From Mycobacterium sp. (GTDB lineage Bacteria > Actinomycetota > Actinomycetes > Mycobacteriales > Mycobacteriaceae): DNA of 64,000 nt. The notes under the pieces are model-generated. The model did no database searches and was not told the origin of the DNA. It was given only the letters and a program-made list of their open reading frames with translations. This document shows, one piece after another, positions 55,875 to 64,000 of this stretch (position 1 is the first letter of the stretch; each line of letters opens with the position of its first letter). The stretch spans positions 1-64,000 of the forward strand of contig JAHFVD010000038.1 in NCBI GenBank assembly GCA_023264735.1, given 5' to 3'. The position numbers were made by a program, and so were the translations under genes.

Positions 55875-57349
55875 ACCACCGGACCGCACCGAACGTCGAA
55901 CCTATCGCGCACGGTGTCCAGCGTGCGGCGCAGGTGTTCACGCCCCCTCCGGTGCGTCAGCGCGAACCGGGCCGTCCCCACGAGTTGCCGCGGCGCTGGA
56001 AACCAGCGATTGAAGTCGAGCCCGCACTCTGCGAACGCCTTGAACGGCACTGCATCCGAGATGAGGCTGAGGTTGTACTGGGCGAGTGTGAACAGGGTGT
56101 AGGTGAACGCGACGTTCGATTTGTTCCGTAGGTCCAGCGCGTCGAGTTCGTACAAGGGGACGTCCCTGATCTTGTCGAGCATCAACAGGTGGGTCATGAA
56201 GTAGCTCATGAACGATGTCAATTGAAGCGTCGTCGAACGCGGTTGGATCGACAGCACCGAGCCGCCGCGAGACACATACGGCACGTAGGGACGGTCGACA
56301 GGCTTCTTGAAATATCCGGTGCAGTTGATGATCCAGCTGCCTGGCTCGATCGCCTTGGTTGAGCCGCTGCGGAAGACCAAATCCGTTGCCCCGTTGCGGT
56401 CCACGGCATCCACGAGGTGGTCCATGATCACATCGTTCAAGCCCTCGGCGATCACCTTGTTCTCGGAGTCGGACAGCACCCCGAGAAGGAAGTTGCCGGC
56501 CTGGGGCGTCAGCCACGTGCCGTAGCTGGAGCGGAACCAATCCGCGACAGCCGTTTCGTTGGTGCCGTCGAACCGGCGGGTCACTTCCGAGGCGAGAGCG
56601 GTGAAAGACTTGCCGCGCCACCAGCGCTGGAGCCCGGTCGGGAAGAAGCGGTCCCGGCTGATGAAGTAGGTTCCGGACCCGGCCACCAGGTTCACCTCCC
56701 GACCCGGATATTCCGTGATCAAGGTGTGAGCGGTGTCCATCGCGGTTTTGCCGCCCCCGATGATCCACACCGGGGTTGCGCTGCTCCGCATTTCGCTGCT
56801 GCGCATGTCGCAGAAGTCGGGCGACACCGAGAGGATCCGGCCGCTGGAGACCTCCAGCGGATCGTTGGGCTTGACCTGGAAGCCAGCGGCGATGACGAGC
56901 CGGTTCGCCTCGATGCGCATGCGCCCGCCATCCGAGGACCGGCAGTCGACCCGCACCGTCTCGCCGGTTTCATCGTGGGATTCGACTTCCCAGCCGAAGA
57001 ACCCGTCAACGGCCACGCGCCGCCGGACCACCTCGAGACAGTGCTCGAGATGGTCGAGCACCTCGGTCTTCGTCGCCAGGTAGGCGGGTTCCTGGCCGAG
57101 CGTCCATCCGATGTTGCCCGCGGTGAACATCGGATGCGGCTGGTGCAGGCGCACATACGGATAAGTGTCGACCCACATGCCGCCGACCCGTTCGCGCCGG
57201 TCCACCAGGATGACTCGTTGACCGGCAGCCAGGTAACGGCTCGCGACGAAGAGGGCGTTGAGTCCGGCGAGGCCGGCACCAACGATGCACACCTCGCAGT
57301 GCTCGGTACGAATCTCCTGCTCAGTGGCTGTTGATTCAGCGACGGACAT
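55871..57349 (-). CDS. Flavin-containing monooxygenase-like NAD(P)/FAD protein
   Basis: This 492-residue class B-like flavoprotein has the FAD motif GAGLAGLNAL (about residues 25-34), RERVGGMWVDTYPYVRLHQP near 55-74, and a second dinucleotide motif GGGKTAMD near residue 200. The BVMO fingerprint is not present, so oxidation of N, S or another centre is possible. The ATG at 57349 has AGGGGAGA upstream. It faces the epoxide-hydrolase-like gene and is transcribed away from the ABM gene. Confidence 0.8.
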   Translation of the reverse strand: MSVAESTATEQEIRTEHCEVCIVGAGLAGLNALFVASRYLAAGQRVILVDRRERVGGMWVDTYPYVRLHQPHPMFTAGNIGWTLGQEPAYLATKTEVLDHLEHCLEVVRRRVAVDGFFGWEVESHDETGETVRVDCRSSDGGRMRIEANRLVIAAGFQVKPNDPLEVSSGRILSVSPDFCDMRSSEMRSSATPVWIIGGGKTAMDTAHTLITEYPGREVNLVAGSGTYFISRDRFFPTGLQRWWRGKSFTALASEVTRRFDGTNETAVADWFRSSYGTWLTPQAGNFLLGVLSDSENKVIAEGLNDVIMDHLVDAVDRNGATDLVFRSGSTKAIEPGSWIINCTGYFKKPVDRPYVPYVSRGGSVLSIQPRSTTLQLTSFMSYFMTHLLMLDKIRDVPLYELDALDLRNKSNVAFTYTLFTLAQYNLSLISDAVPFKAFAECGLDFNRWFPAPRQLVGTARFALTHRRGREHLRRTLDTVRDRFDVRCGPVV

Positions 57350-57534
57350 ATGGTCTCCCCTCCTGGATACCGCAATCCACCCCACTCGCGGTGCGCGTCA
57401 ACCAAGTGTGGGACGGCACGATGGGGTGTCATAGCGTAGTCGCCTACCTAATTCAATGACCGGCCCTCGAAGTCCCGCGCGCAATATCGCCAGAACAGTG
57501 CCGCGGCCCGGTCATCGGAGGAAGGTGAGAAGTG

Positions 57535-57550
57535 CCGGTGGCGCCACCGG
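57535..57550. repeat. Perfect GC palindrome in the monooxygenase/ABM divergent region
   Basis: CCGGTGGC and GCCACCGG form a 16-bp perfect palindrome 30 bp upstream of the ABM start. It could be an operator or a leader hairpin. The rest of the 231-bp gap shows nothing else that I can support. Confidence 0.3.
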
Positions 57551-57580
57551 GGCGCCGCCCCGAGTCGAAGGGGGTGGACC

Positions 57581-58201
57581 GTGCACGCACGCTCTACCAC
57601 GTTTGTCGCGCGCCCCGAATGTATCGACGCCGGGATCGCCATGTTTCGTGACGAGGTGATGCCGGCGCTGGGCGCCATGGCCGGATGTGTCGGGATGTCA
57701 CTGCTGACGGACCGAGAATCGGGCCGCTGCATCGCCACCACGGCCTGGGAGGACATGGCCGCAATGCACGCCAGCGCCGACCAGGTACGCCCATTGCGGG
57801 CTCGCGCGGCCAAGGCGTTCAGTGCCACCACGTCGGTGGACGAATGGCAGATCGCCGCGCTGCACCGCGACCACAGCTCCGGCGACGGTGCCTGTGTGCG
57901 GGCCACCTGGCTCAAGGCCAGGCCCGACCAGTTGGACCAGACGGTCGAGTTCTACAAGGCGACGGTGCTGCCGGAGATCGAACAGCTCGACGGGTTCTGC
58001 AGCACCAGCCTGATGAGCGATCGCGCCACGGGCCGTGCCGTCGTCTCGACGACGTACGACAGCAAGGACGCGATGGAACGCAGCCGGGATGCAGCGCGGT
58101 CATTGCGCACTGCTCTGCTGCGCGATCTCGGTGCCGATCAGCTCGACGTCGGCGAATTCGAACTGGCGATCGCGCGGCTGCGCGTGCCCGAAATGGCATG
58201 A
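57581..58201 (+). CDS. Duplicated antibiotic-biosynthesis-monooxygenase (ABM) domain protein
   Basis: This 206-residue protein has two ferredoxin-like ABM repeats. Repeat 1 covers about residues 1-95 ([20 protein letters not shown], then CIATTAWED) and repeat 2 about 104-200 ([21 protein letters not shown], then AVVSTTYDS). A two-repeat chain mimics the usual dimer. Members oxidise quinols or degrade heme without cofactor, or only bind ligands. The GTG start follows GGGGGTGGA. Confidence 0.78.
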   Translation: MHARSTTFVARPECIDAGIAMFRDEVMPALGAMAGCVGMSLLTDRESGRCIATTAWEDMAAMHASADQVRPLRARAAKAFSATTSVDEWQIAALHRDHSSGDGACVRATWLKARPDQLDQTVEFYKATVLPEIEQLDGFCSTSLMSDRATGRAVVSTTYDSKDAMERSRDAARSLRTALLRDLGADQLDVGEFELAIARLRVPEMA

Positions 58202-58225
58202 GGCTTCGTTGAACGTGAGGCTTCG

Positions 58226-58283
58226 TTGAAACAGAACTGAGAGCGAAAATCCGCCCCGAAACTCGCTCTCAGTGCTGTTTCAA
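58226..58283. terminator. Long bidirectional hairpin between ABM protein and O-methyltransferase
   Basis: The arms at 58226-58246 and 58263-58283 are 21 bases each with a single mismatch and a 16-base loop. Beside it, AGGCTTCGTTGAA occurs twice (58201-58213 and 58218-58230), the second copy running into the left arm. It lies between two converging genes, so bidirectional termination is likely. Confidence 0.7.
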
Positions 58284-58297
58284 TGCGATGTCAGCGC

Positions 58298-59389
58298 TTA
58301 AACGGGCACGGCTTCCACGACGCTGATCGGCGCTGCGGTTTCCACCACGCCGGTCATCCGGAACCCGGCCTGCGCCAGCAGCGACCGGTACTGCTCGGCG
58401 GTGCGCTCCCGGCCGCCGGCCTGAACCAGCATCTCGAGATCGACCCACTTGCCGATGAAGTCGCCGTCGTCATCCGGGATCACGAACTCGAGCAGCAGCA
58501 AGGTGGCGCCGGGTTTGATCGCGGCACGGACGTTGCGCAGGATCGCCAGCGCCTGCTCGTCATCCCAGTCGTGGATGATGTGCTTCATCACGTAGGCGTC
58601 GCCGCCGCTGGGAACGGCGTCGAAGAATGAGCCGCCCTGCACGTCCACCCGTTCGGTGAGCCCGAACTCGGCCAGCAGCTTGGGCGCCGTTGCGACGACG
58701 TCAGGCAGGTCGTAGAGGACCCCGCGCGCCGAGGGTGTGGCGCCCAGGATCGCCGCCAGGAGCCGACCGTGGCCGCCGCCCACGTCGATGATCGTGGCGT
58801 AGCGGCTGAAGTCGTATGCGGCGACCGCGGGCTGGACCGTCATCTCCGACATGCCCGTCATCGCGTCGTTGAACAAGCCCGCGAATTCCGGGTCGTCGCT
58901 GAGGTATTCGAAGAACTCCTTGCCGCGCAGGGACTCGACGACGGGCTTACCGGTCTTGACCGCCTCCAGCAGGTGGGTCCAGTGCTCGCGCTGCTGGCGG
59001 GAACCGTAGAACAACCCCGCCGCGCGCATCGGTGATCCGATGTCGGACCGCAGCGTCTCGCCCAGGGCGTTGAGTCCGTAGCGGCCGTCGCGGTGCCTGC
59101 GGAACACCCCACGGCTGACCAGGGCCCGCATCAGCCGGTCCACCCCATCGGGATTGGCGTCGACCCGCTTGGCGAGTTCGCCGGCAGGCAGCGGACCGCC
59201 GGCCAAGGCGTCGGCGATACCGAGCGCGGCCGCGACCTGGATCGCCTGGGATACCCACGTCCCCAACACCAGTTCGAGCATCGCGATCGGCGGCGGAACC
59301 ATGCGCCCGCTCAACCGGGACAGGTTGCGCCGAACGCGCTCGACGAGCCGTACGACTCGTGCCGGTGGGACCTTGGCCGCAGCCGTCAT
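58298..59389 (-). CDS. SAM-dependent O-methyltransferase
   Basis: This 363-residue class I methyltransferase of the plant/bacterial O-methyltransferase type has an N-terminal winged-helix dimerisation domain (about residues 30-115). The SAM-binding loop DVGGGHGRL lies near residue 195, and KHIIHDWDDEQA near 265 contains the histidine and aspartate that act as base in this family. The acceptor is probably a phenol, quinol or polyketide hydroxyl. The ATG at 59389 was chosen because the frame upstream has no similarity. Confidence 0.85.
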   Translation of the reverse strand: MTAAAKVPPARVVRLVERVRRNLSRLSGRMVPPPIAMLELVLGTWVSQAIQVAAALGIADALAGGPLPAGELAKRVDANPDGVDRLMRALVSRGVFRRHRDGRYGLNALGETLRSDIGSPMRAAGLFYGSRQQREHWTHLLEAVKTGKPVVESLRGKEFFEYLSDDPEFAGLFNDAMTGMSEMTVQPAVAAYDFSRYATIIDVGGGHGRLLAAILGATPSARGVLYDLPDVVATAPKLLAEFGLTERVDVQGGSFFDAVPSGGDAYVMKHIIHDWDDEQALAILRNVRAAIKPGATLLLLEFVIPDDDGDFIGKWVDLEMLVQAGGRERTAEQYRSLLAQAGFRMTGVVETAAPISVVEAVPV

Positions 59390-59414
59390 GGATGTATTTC
59401 CCCTCGAAATGGTG

Positions 59415-60755
59415 TCAGCGCTTGCGCCGAATGATCGCCCGCAGCTTATCCAGCCGGCTGGAAATCTCCCGTTCCACGCCGTGGTTGGTCGGCTTATAGT
59501 AGTCGACGCCCGCCACCTCGTCGGGCGGATACTGTTGCGGCACAACGCCGTCCGGGTCGTCATGCGGATAGCGGTAGCCCACGGCATTGCCCAGTTTGGC
59601 CGCACCCGCGTAGTGCCCGTCGCGCAGATGGGCAGGCACCAGCCCGGCTTTGCCTCCCCGGATGTCCTCCATCGCCGCACCGAGCGCGATGGTAACCGCG
59701 TTCGATTTCGGCGCGGTCGCCAGGTGCACGGTCGCGTGCGCCAGCGTCAGCTGCGCTTCCGGCATGCCGATCAGCTGCACCGTCTGCGCGGCGGCGACCG
59801 CGGTCAGCAGTGCGGTCGGGTCGGCCATCCCGATGTCCTCACTGGCCAGGATCATCAGCCGGCGGGCCACGAACCGCGGGTCCTCCCCCGCGACCAGCAT
59901 CCGGGCCAAATAGTGCAGCGCCGCGTCGACGTCCGAGCCGCGGATCGACTTGATGAAGGCGCTGATGACGTCGTAGTGCTGGTCGCCGTCGCGGTCGTAG
60001 CGCACGGCCGCCTTGTCCAGCGACTGTTCGATGGTCTCGACGGAAACGGGATGGCCACTCGCCAACGCTGTTTCAGAGGCGACCTCCAGCGCGGTCAGCG
60101 CGCGGCGGGCATCGCCGGCGGACAGCTGCACCACCAGCTCGACGGCGTCGTCGTCGACGGCGACGGCGTTACCCAGCCCGCGGGGGTCCTCGATGGCGCG
60201 CTGTACGACGGCACGGATGTTGTCGGCAGTCAGGGGTTGCAGCTGCAGGATCAGCGACCGCGACAGCAATGGCGCGACGACGGAGAACGACGGGTTCTCT
60301 GTGGTCGCGGCCACCAGCAGCACGATCCGGTTCTCCACCGCGGCCAGCAGGGCGTCCTGCTGCGTCTTGGAGAAGCGGTGCACCTCATCGATGAACAGCA
60401 CGGTCTGCTCGCCATAAGCCGCCGCACGCCGGGCGTTGTCGATGACCGCGCGCACTTCCTTGACGCCAGCGCTCAGGGCCGACAGCGCCTCGAACCGCCG
60501 GCCGGTGGCCTGCGACACCAGCGATGCCAGCGTGGTCTTGCCGGTGCCGGGCGGTCCGTAGAGGATCACCGACGCCGCACCCGAGCCCTCGACGAGTCTG
60601 CGCAGTGGCGACCCGGGACGGAGCAGGTTCTCCTGCCCGACGACTTCGTCCAGGCTGGCCGGGCGCATCCGGACCGCCAGCGGGGCCGACGCCGGCGGGG
60701 CCGCGCTGACCCGGCCGTCGTCGCCGCCGGGCACGTCGAACAGGCTGTCGGACAC
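59415..60755 (-). CDS. rarA: Replication-associated recombination protein RarA (MgsA family ATPase)
   Basis: This 446-residue AAA+ ATPase related to clamp loaders has Walker [11 protein letters not shown] near residue 60, Walker [11 protein letters not shown] near residue 108 and sensor segment AATTENPSF near residue 140. The C-terminal tetramerisation domain includes [11 protein letters not shown] and [11 protein letters not shown]. It acts at stalled replication forks. The GTG at 60753-60755 begins [11 protein letters not shown]. tuberculosis Rv2559c is the likely orthologue. Confidence 0.9.
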   Translation of the reverse strand: MSDSLFDVPGGDDGRVSAAPPASAPLAVRMRPASLDEVVGQENLLRPGSPLRRLVEGSGAASVILYGPPGTGKTTLASLVSQATGRRFEALSALSAGVKEVRAVIDNARRAAAYGEQTVLFIDEVHRFSKTQQDALLAAVENRIVLLVAATTENPSFSVVAPLLSRSLILQLQPLTADNIRAVVQRAIEDPRGLGNAVAVDDDAVELVVQLSAGDARRALTALEVASETALASGHPVSVETIEQSLDKAAVRYDRDGDQHYDVISAFIKSIRGSDVDAALHYLARMLVAGEDPRFVARRLMILASEDIGMADPTALLTAVAAAQTVQLIGMPEAQLTLAHATVHLATAPKSNAVTIALGAAMEDIRGGKAGLVPAHLRDGHYAGAAKLGNAVGYRYPHDDPDGVVPQQYPPDEVAGVDYYKPTNHGVEREISSRLDKLRAIIRRKR

Positions 60756-60790
60756 GCCCTCAGACTTACCACGTTCGTAATGTGGTCGTC

Positions 60791-61541
60791 GTGACTGCAC
60801 GCGGCTGGGTCCTGTTCGCCGCGATGAGCGTCATCTGGGGCGTCAGCCCCAGAGACATCCCAGCGGCACCCGTATCTGTTGATCAAGGTGGCCGTCGACG
60901 AGGTGTCGGTGCCGATGCTGGTGTTCACCCGATCGGCGGTCGGTGCGGTCCTGCTGCTGCCGCTGGCGTTGTCGCGGCAAGCCCGCACGCTGCTGCGCAC
61001 GCACTGGAAAGCGGTGGCGGGATTCGCGTTCTTCGAGATGATCGCGGCCTGGCTGCTGCTCTCGGACGCCGAGCGGCACCTGACGAGTTCGTTGACCGGA
61101 CTGCTGATCGCCGCCGCTCCGATCATCGCGGCGGTGCTCGACCGGCTGACCGGCGGCGAGCGGCTGGGTCCGCTCCGGATGGCCGGACTCGGCGTCGGGC
61201 TGGCCGGGCTCGCGGCGCTGGTGTATCTCACGCCTGCGGTGCTGACCTGGCCGCGGCATGCGCTGACCGGGCACGCGTATGCGGCGATCGCGGCGCTCGC
61301 AGGCATCTGTACGGCGCTGGCGTTCGTGGTGTTCTTCGCCCTGATCCACGAGGTGGGTGCCACGCGTGCGCTGCTGTTCACCTACGTCAACCCGGCGGTG
61401 GCGCTGATCGCCGGGGTGGCGCTGTTGAGCGAACCGCTGACCTGGTTCCACATCGCGGGCCTGGTGCTGATCCTGACCGGCTCGGTGCTGGCCAGCCGGG
61501 TTACCCCCGGGGTTGCGTCAGAAGACGTCGCCGACAAGTAG
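60791..61541 (+). pseudogene. EamA/DMT-family transporter, frameshifted near the N-terminus
   Basis: A GTG at 60791 opens [17 protein letters not shown], the typical first helix of an EamA permease. The continuation YLLIKVAVDEVSVP, expected about two residues later, is found 28 bases on and in another frame, which then runs as a normal ten-helix-type transporter to 61541. The extra ~25 bases (about 60842-60869) are not a multiple of three. They include the right arm of a TCTGGGGC/GCCCCAGA hairpin (60834-60853). Either the gene is broken, a downstream TTG start at 60879 makes a truncated protein, or the read contains an error. The tail overlaps the convergent TetR gene by 24 bp. Confidence 0.7.
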
Positions 61542-62099
61542 CCGGGTGGCAACGTCCACATCGGCCAGCGCATCTTCGGGCCGAAGCGCACCGCCGACCG
61601 TCCAGGTCAGGATGCCGAACGCGGCCTGCTGCACCAGCCGGGTGCGGCGCAGTTGTTCGTCGGTGGGATTGTCGACGCCGGCAATCTCGAGGATGAGGTC
61701 GCGCAGCGTGGGATCGTCAGGCGCGTGGGCCTGGGCCCGCACTATCTGGGTCGAGGTGATCATCGCGTGCGCGAGATGCTTGTGGCGCAGCAGATTTCGG
61801 CACGCAGCGACCATCAGACTAGCGATGTCACCGGCCGCGTCACCGCTGGGCGCCGGCGGACGGAAATGGACGACCTGCTCGTCGAGCACGGCGGCGAACA
61901 CGTGGTGCTTGGACGGGTAATAGCGGTACAGCGTGCGCAGCGCGACGCCCGCGTCGGCGGCGATCTCCTGAGCCTGGATCCGGTCGATCTCCTTGGCCGA
62001 CCCGAGCCGCGAGGCTGCGGACAGGATGGCACCACGACGATTCTCCTGGTCATCGGTCGCCGGGCGGGCCGGCGCCCGGGGCTCTGAAATCCGCGGCAC
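61518..62099 (-). CDS. TetR-family regulator
   Basis: This 193-residue regulator has a helix-turn-helix near residues 32-60 (RIQAQEIAADAGVALRTLYRYYPSKHHVF) and a helical ligand domain. The GTG at 62097-62099 begins VPRISEPRAP; further upstream the frame shows no similarity. It diverges from the short-chain dehydrogenase gene across 97 bp and probably regulates it. Confidence 0.83.
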   Translation of the reverse strand: MPRISEPRAPARPATDDQENRRGAILSAASRLGSAKEIDRIQAQEIAADAGVALRTLYRYYPSKHHVFAAVLDEQVVHFRPPAPSGDAAGDIASLMVAACRNLLRHKHLAHAMITSTQIVRAQAHAPDDPTLRDLILEIAGVDNPTDEQLRRTRLVQQAAFGILTWTVGGALRPEDALADVDVATRLLVGDVF

Positions 62100-62196
62100 G
62101 CCTCTCAGTATCGGGTATGGGCCTACGCGCCGCGCAGCAGTACCGATCAGCGAGACGCTGATCACGGGCCGGACCGGTACGGGTGACGATCAGTGG

Positions 62197-62985
62197 GTGT
62201 CCTATGCGAAGTACGGTCCGTGGGCGGTGATCGCCGGTGGTTCCGAAGGTGTGGGTGCCGAATTCGCCCGCCTGTTGGCGCAGGCCGGCGCCAATCTCGT
62301 TCTGGTGGCCCGCAAGCAAGGGCCGCTGGCGGTGACGGCCTCCGCGTGCAGTGCGCTCGGGGTCGAAGTACGCACGCTGGCAACCGATCTCGTCGACCCG
62401 GGCGCGGTCGACGAGCTGGCTGCGCTGACCGACGGCCTCGAGGTCGGGCTGTTCATCTACAACGCCGGCGCCAATACCTGTAGCGCGGAGTTCCTGGACG
62501 CCGAGCTCGCGGATTTTCAGCGGGTGGTCGACCTCAACATCACCACGATGATGGCGCTGACCCAGCATTACGGCCGGCTGATGCGCGAGCGGCGGCGCGG
62601 CGGCATCCTGCTGGTCGGGTCGATGTCGGGGTATCTGGGATCGGTGCGCCACACGGTGTACGGCGGGGTGAAGGCCTATGGGCGCATCTTCGCCGAGGGG
62701 TTGTGGCTGGAGTTGCGCGACTATGGCGTCGACGTGCTGGAGCTGGTTCTCGGCGTGACGCGGACTCCCGCGATGGAGCGGGTGGGCCTCAACTTCGACG
62801 TGCCCGGGATGCGGGTGGCCGATCCGACTGACGTCGCGCGGGAAGGGCTCGAACAGCTGCCGAACGGTCCGGTGTTTGTCGCTGGCGGTAACGCCGAAGA
62901 CGTTGCGCGGCGCAATGATCCGGATCGCACGAAGGTGGTCGCCGGCGCGCACCGGATGATGCAGAAGTTGATGGGGCTGAGCTGA
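62197..62985 (+). CDS. Short-chain dehydrogenase/reductase (classical SDR)
   Basis: This 262-residue NAD(P)-dependent SDR has the cofactor loop GGSEGVGAEFA (about residues 14-24), YNAGANTCSA near residue 88-97, catalytic serine in VGSMSGYLGS near 145, and catalytic tyrosine and lysine in YGGVKAYGR near 156-164. The GTG at 62197 starts SYAKYGPWAVIAGG, the form usual for this group. The substrate is unknown. Confidence 0.86.
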   Translation: MSYAKYGPWAVIAGGSEGVGAEFARLLAQAGANLVLVARKQGPLAVTASACSALGVEVRTLATDLVDPGAVDELAALTDGLEVGLFIYNAGANTCSAEFLDAELADFQRVVDLNITTMMALTQHYGRLMRERRRGGILLVGSMSGYLGSVRHTVYGGVKAYGRIFAEGLWLELRDYGVDVLELVLGVTRTPAMERVGLNFDVPGMRVADPTDVAREGLEQLPNGPVFVAGGNAEDVARRNDPDRTKVVAGAHRMMQKLMGLS

Positions 62986-62992
62986 GGCGCGA

Positions 62993-64000
62993 TCAGCCCT
63001 TAGCCGAGGCAAGGCGCCGGATGGGATATCCATCCCAGTGCGAGCCCACCCAACAGACGCGCGACCGTTCCTCGATCACCTCTTGATAGAGGAGTTGAAG
63101 CCGCTCGATCCAGTTGTGCACGGAGTACATTTCCTCGACGCGCGCGCGCCCGGCGGCACCGTAGGCGGCCGCCCGAGCCGGGTCGCCGATCGTCTCGAGC
63201 AATGCGGTAGTCAGAGCCGGCACGTCGTGTACCGGCACCACGCGGCCGTTGACTCCATCGACGACGATTTCGCGCGTCCCGCCGGCATCGGCGGCGACCA
63301 CCGGCAGTCCGCACGCGCCCGCTTCGATAAGGGCCGTCGGCAAGGCTTCTTCGACAGAGGCCGACACGACTCCGTCGACAGTTCCGAGAATATCGGCGAT
63401 GTCGTTGCGGAAACCCAGCCATCGAACCGAATCCTGCAATCCTGTTTCGGCCACAGCTTCTTCGATGTCACCACGGCTCGGTCCATCGCCGACCACGAGT
63501 AGCGTCGCGTCGGGGTGGGCCGCCACGACGCCGGACCAGGCGCGGACCAGCTCAACATGATTCTTATCTGGGCGCAGCGCGGCGATCGTCGCCCAAACGG
63601 GGGCACCGCTCCGGCGCGCACCGCGATGCACTCGGTACCGGTCCAAGTCGATCCCATTCGGGATCATCCGCCACGTTGACCGAGCGGGACCATGCGCGCG
63701 TGCATAGCAGTCAAACGCGTACTGGGATACGAGCACCAGTCGCCCGACAGCCGCTGGGACCCAGGTAGCGAGGCGATCCTTGATCCGCCCCCCACGCCCG
63801 GCATGCGTCTGCGGGTTGACGTGCAAGGTCGCGACGACGGGTTTGCCAGCCAACCAGGCCGCCAGGGACACCAGAATCGCCGAGTAGGCGAGGTGGGCGT
63901 GGATGACATCCACAGACGATGACCGGAACTCCCGGACGAGTCGCACGAACCCGGCCAAGTCCAACAGCCTGCGCACTGCCAGGTACCTGGGCTGAAGACC
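62993..64000 (-). CDS. Glycosyltransferase family 4-like protein, 5' end outside window
   Basis: The minus-strand frame is open to base 64000, so the N-terminus is missing; 335 codons are visible. It is a GT-B retaining glycosyltransferase. HAHLAYSAI and TLHVNPQTH belong to the N-terminal Rossmann half. PNGIDLDRY, LRPDKNHVELVRA, VVGDGPSR and EALPTALIEAGACGLPVVA carry the nucleotide-sugar-binding glutamates of the GT4 half. It probably adds a sugar to a lipid or polysaccharide at the membrane. It converges on the SDR gene with 7 bp between. Confidence 0.87.
   Translation of the reverse strand, partial: GLQPRYLAVRRLLDLAGFVRLVREFRSSSVDVIHAHLAYSAILVSLAAWLAGKPVVATLHVNPQTHAGRGGRIKDRLATWVPAAVGRLVLVSQYAFDCYARAHGPARSTWRMIPNGIDLDRYRVHRGARRSGAPVWATIAALRPDKNHVELVRAWSGVVAAHPDATLLVVGDGPSRGDIEEAVAETGLQDSVRWLGFRNDIADILGTVDGVVSASVEEALPTALIEAGACGLPVVAADAGGTREIVVDGVNGRVVPVHDVPALTTALLETIGDPARAAAYGAAGRARVEEMYSVHNWIERLQLLYQEVIEERSRVCWVGSHWDGYPIRRLASAKG

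Noticed and set aside
60756..60790. ACCAC/GTGGT repeat (60768-60786) and a possible SOS box before rarA
   Set aside because: The repeat is short and overlaps both starts. No sequence close to the mycobacterial LexA box is present.

Overview
The window is high-GC actinobacterial DNA that reads as an environmental, fast-growing Mycobacterium (Mycolicibacterium type). The evidence is the set of recognisable mycobacterial neighbourhoods: tldD-uspABC, the ECF transporter pair with its divergent MarR gene, the aroC-aroK-aroB-aroQ block, and prepilin peptidase-aroE-mltG-ruvX-alaS-yjbQ-rarA. In M. tuberculosis, from memory, these correspond to Rv2315c-Rv2318, Rv2325c-Rv2327 and Rv2537c-Rv2559c. GTG starts and 1-4 nt stop/start overlaps are common. 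I see no tRNA, rRNA, CRISPR, transposase or integrase.

Layout. 1-4.4 kb: 3'-truncated TldD-type peptidase, then the UspABC amino-sugar importer. 4.5-7.4 kb: ECF transporter (EcfT plus an S-ATPase-ATPase fusion). 7.5-10.2 kb: MarR regulator, MFS exporter and an F420-type LLM oxidoreductase. 10.2-13.1 kb: bestrophin-like channel and an acyl-CoA oxidase-like flavoprotein. 13.3-44.9 kb: a large accessory catabolic region. 44.9-54.5 kb: shikimate-pathway and housekeeping core genes. 54.5-64 kb: YjbQ, alpha/beta hydrolase, FAD monooxygenase, duplicated ABM protein, O-methyltransferase, RarA, a frameshifted EamA transporter, TetR, SDR, and a glycosyltransferase cut by the window end.

The accessory region is the point of interest and has three parts. 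(i) A plus-strand operon (14.2-23.8 kb) encodes a 2Fe-2S ferredoxin, a Rieske oxygenase, a hydantoinase/acetone-carboxylase-type pair whose second subunit carries a fused acetone-carboxylase-gamma-like zinc domain, an acyl-CoA ligase and a Baeyer-Villiger-type monooxygenase. A TetR gene diverges from it. (ii) A minus-strand operon (41.0-31.0 kb) encodes a 6-oxocamphor-hydrolase-like crotonase with all four catalytic residues, a P450, a second crotonase, an HMG-CoA-lyase-like aldolase, two acyl-CoA dehydrogenases, an alcohol dehydrogenase, a phytoene-desaturase-like flavoprotein, a tiny coupled ORF and a metallo-beta-lactamase-fold hydrolase. (iii) A second minus-strand operon (30.7-23.9 kb) encodes two more phytoene-desaturase-like flavoproteins, an acyl-CoA ligase and acetoacetyl-CoA synthetase.

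Parts (ii) and (iii) each begin with a SigA-like promoter whose spacer is filled by the same 18-bp palindrome (15/18 identical). A tandem-TetR regulator diverges from the first promoter. I infer one regulon for an alicyclic or terpenoid ketone: P450 hydroxylation, ADH oxidation to a cyclic 1,3-diketone, retro-Claisen ring opening, CoA activation, beta-oxidation-like steps, and beta-keto acids collected by acetoacetyl-CoA synthetase. The substrate cannot be named from sequence alone.
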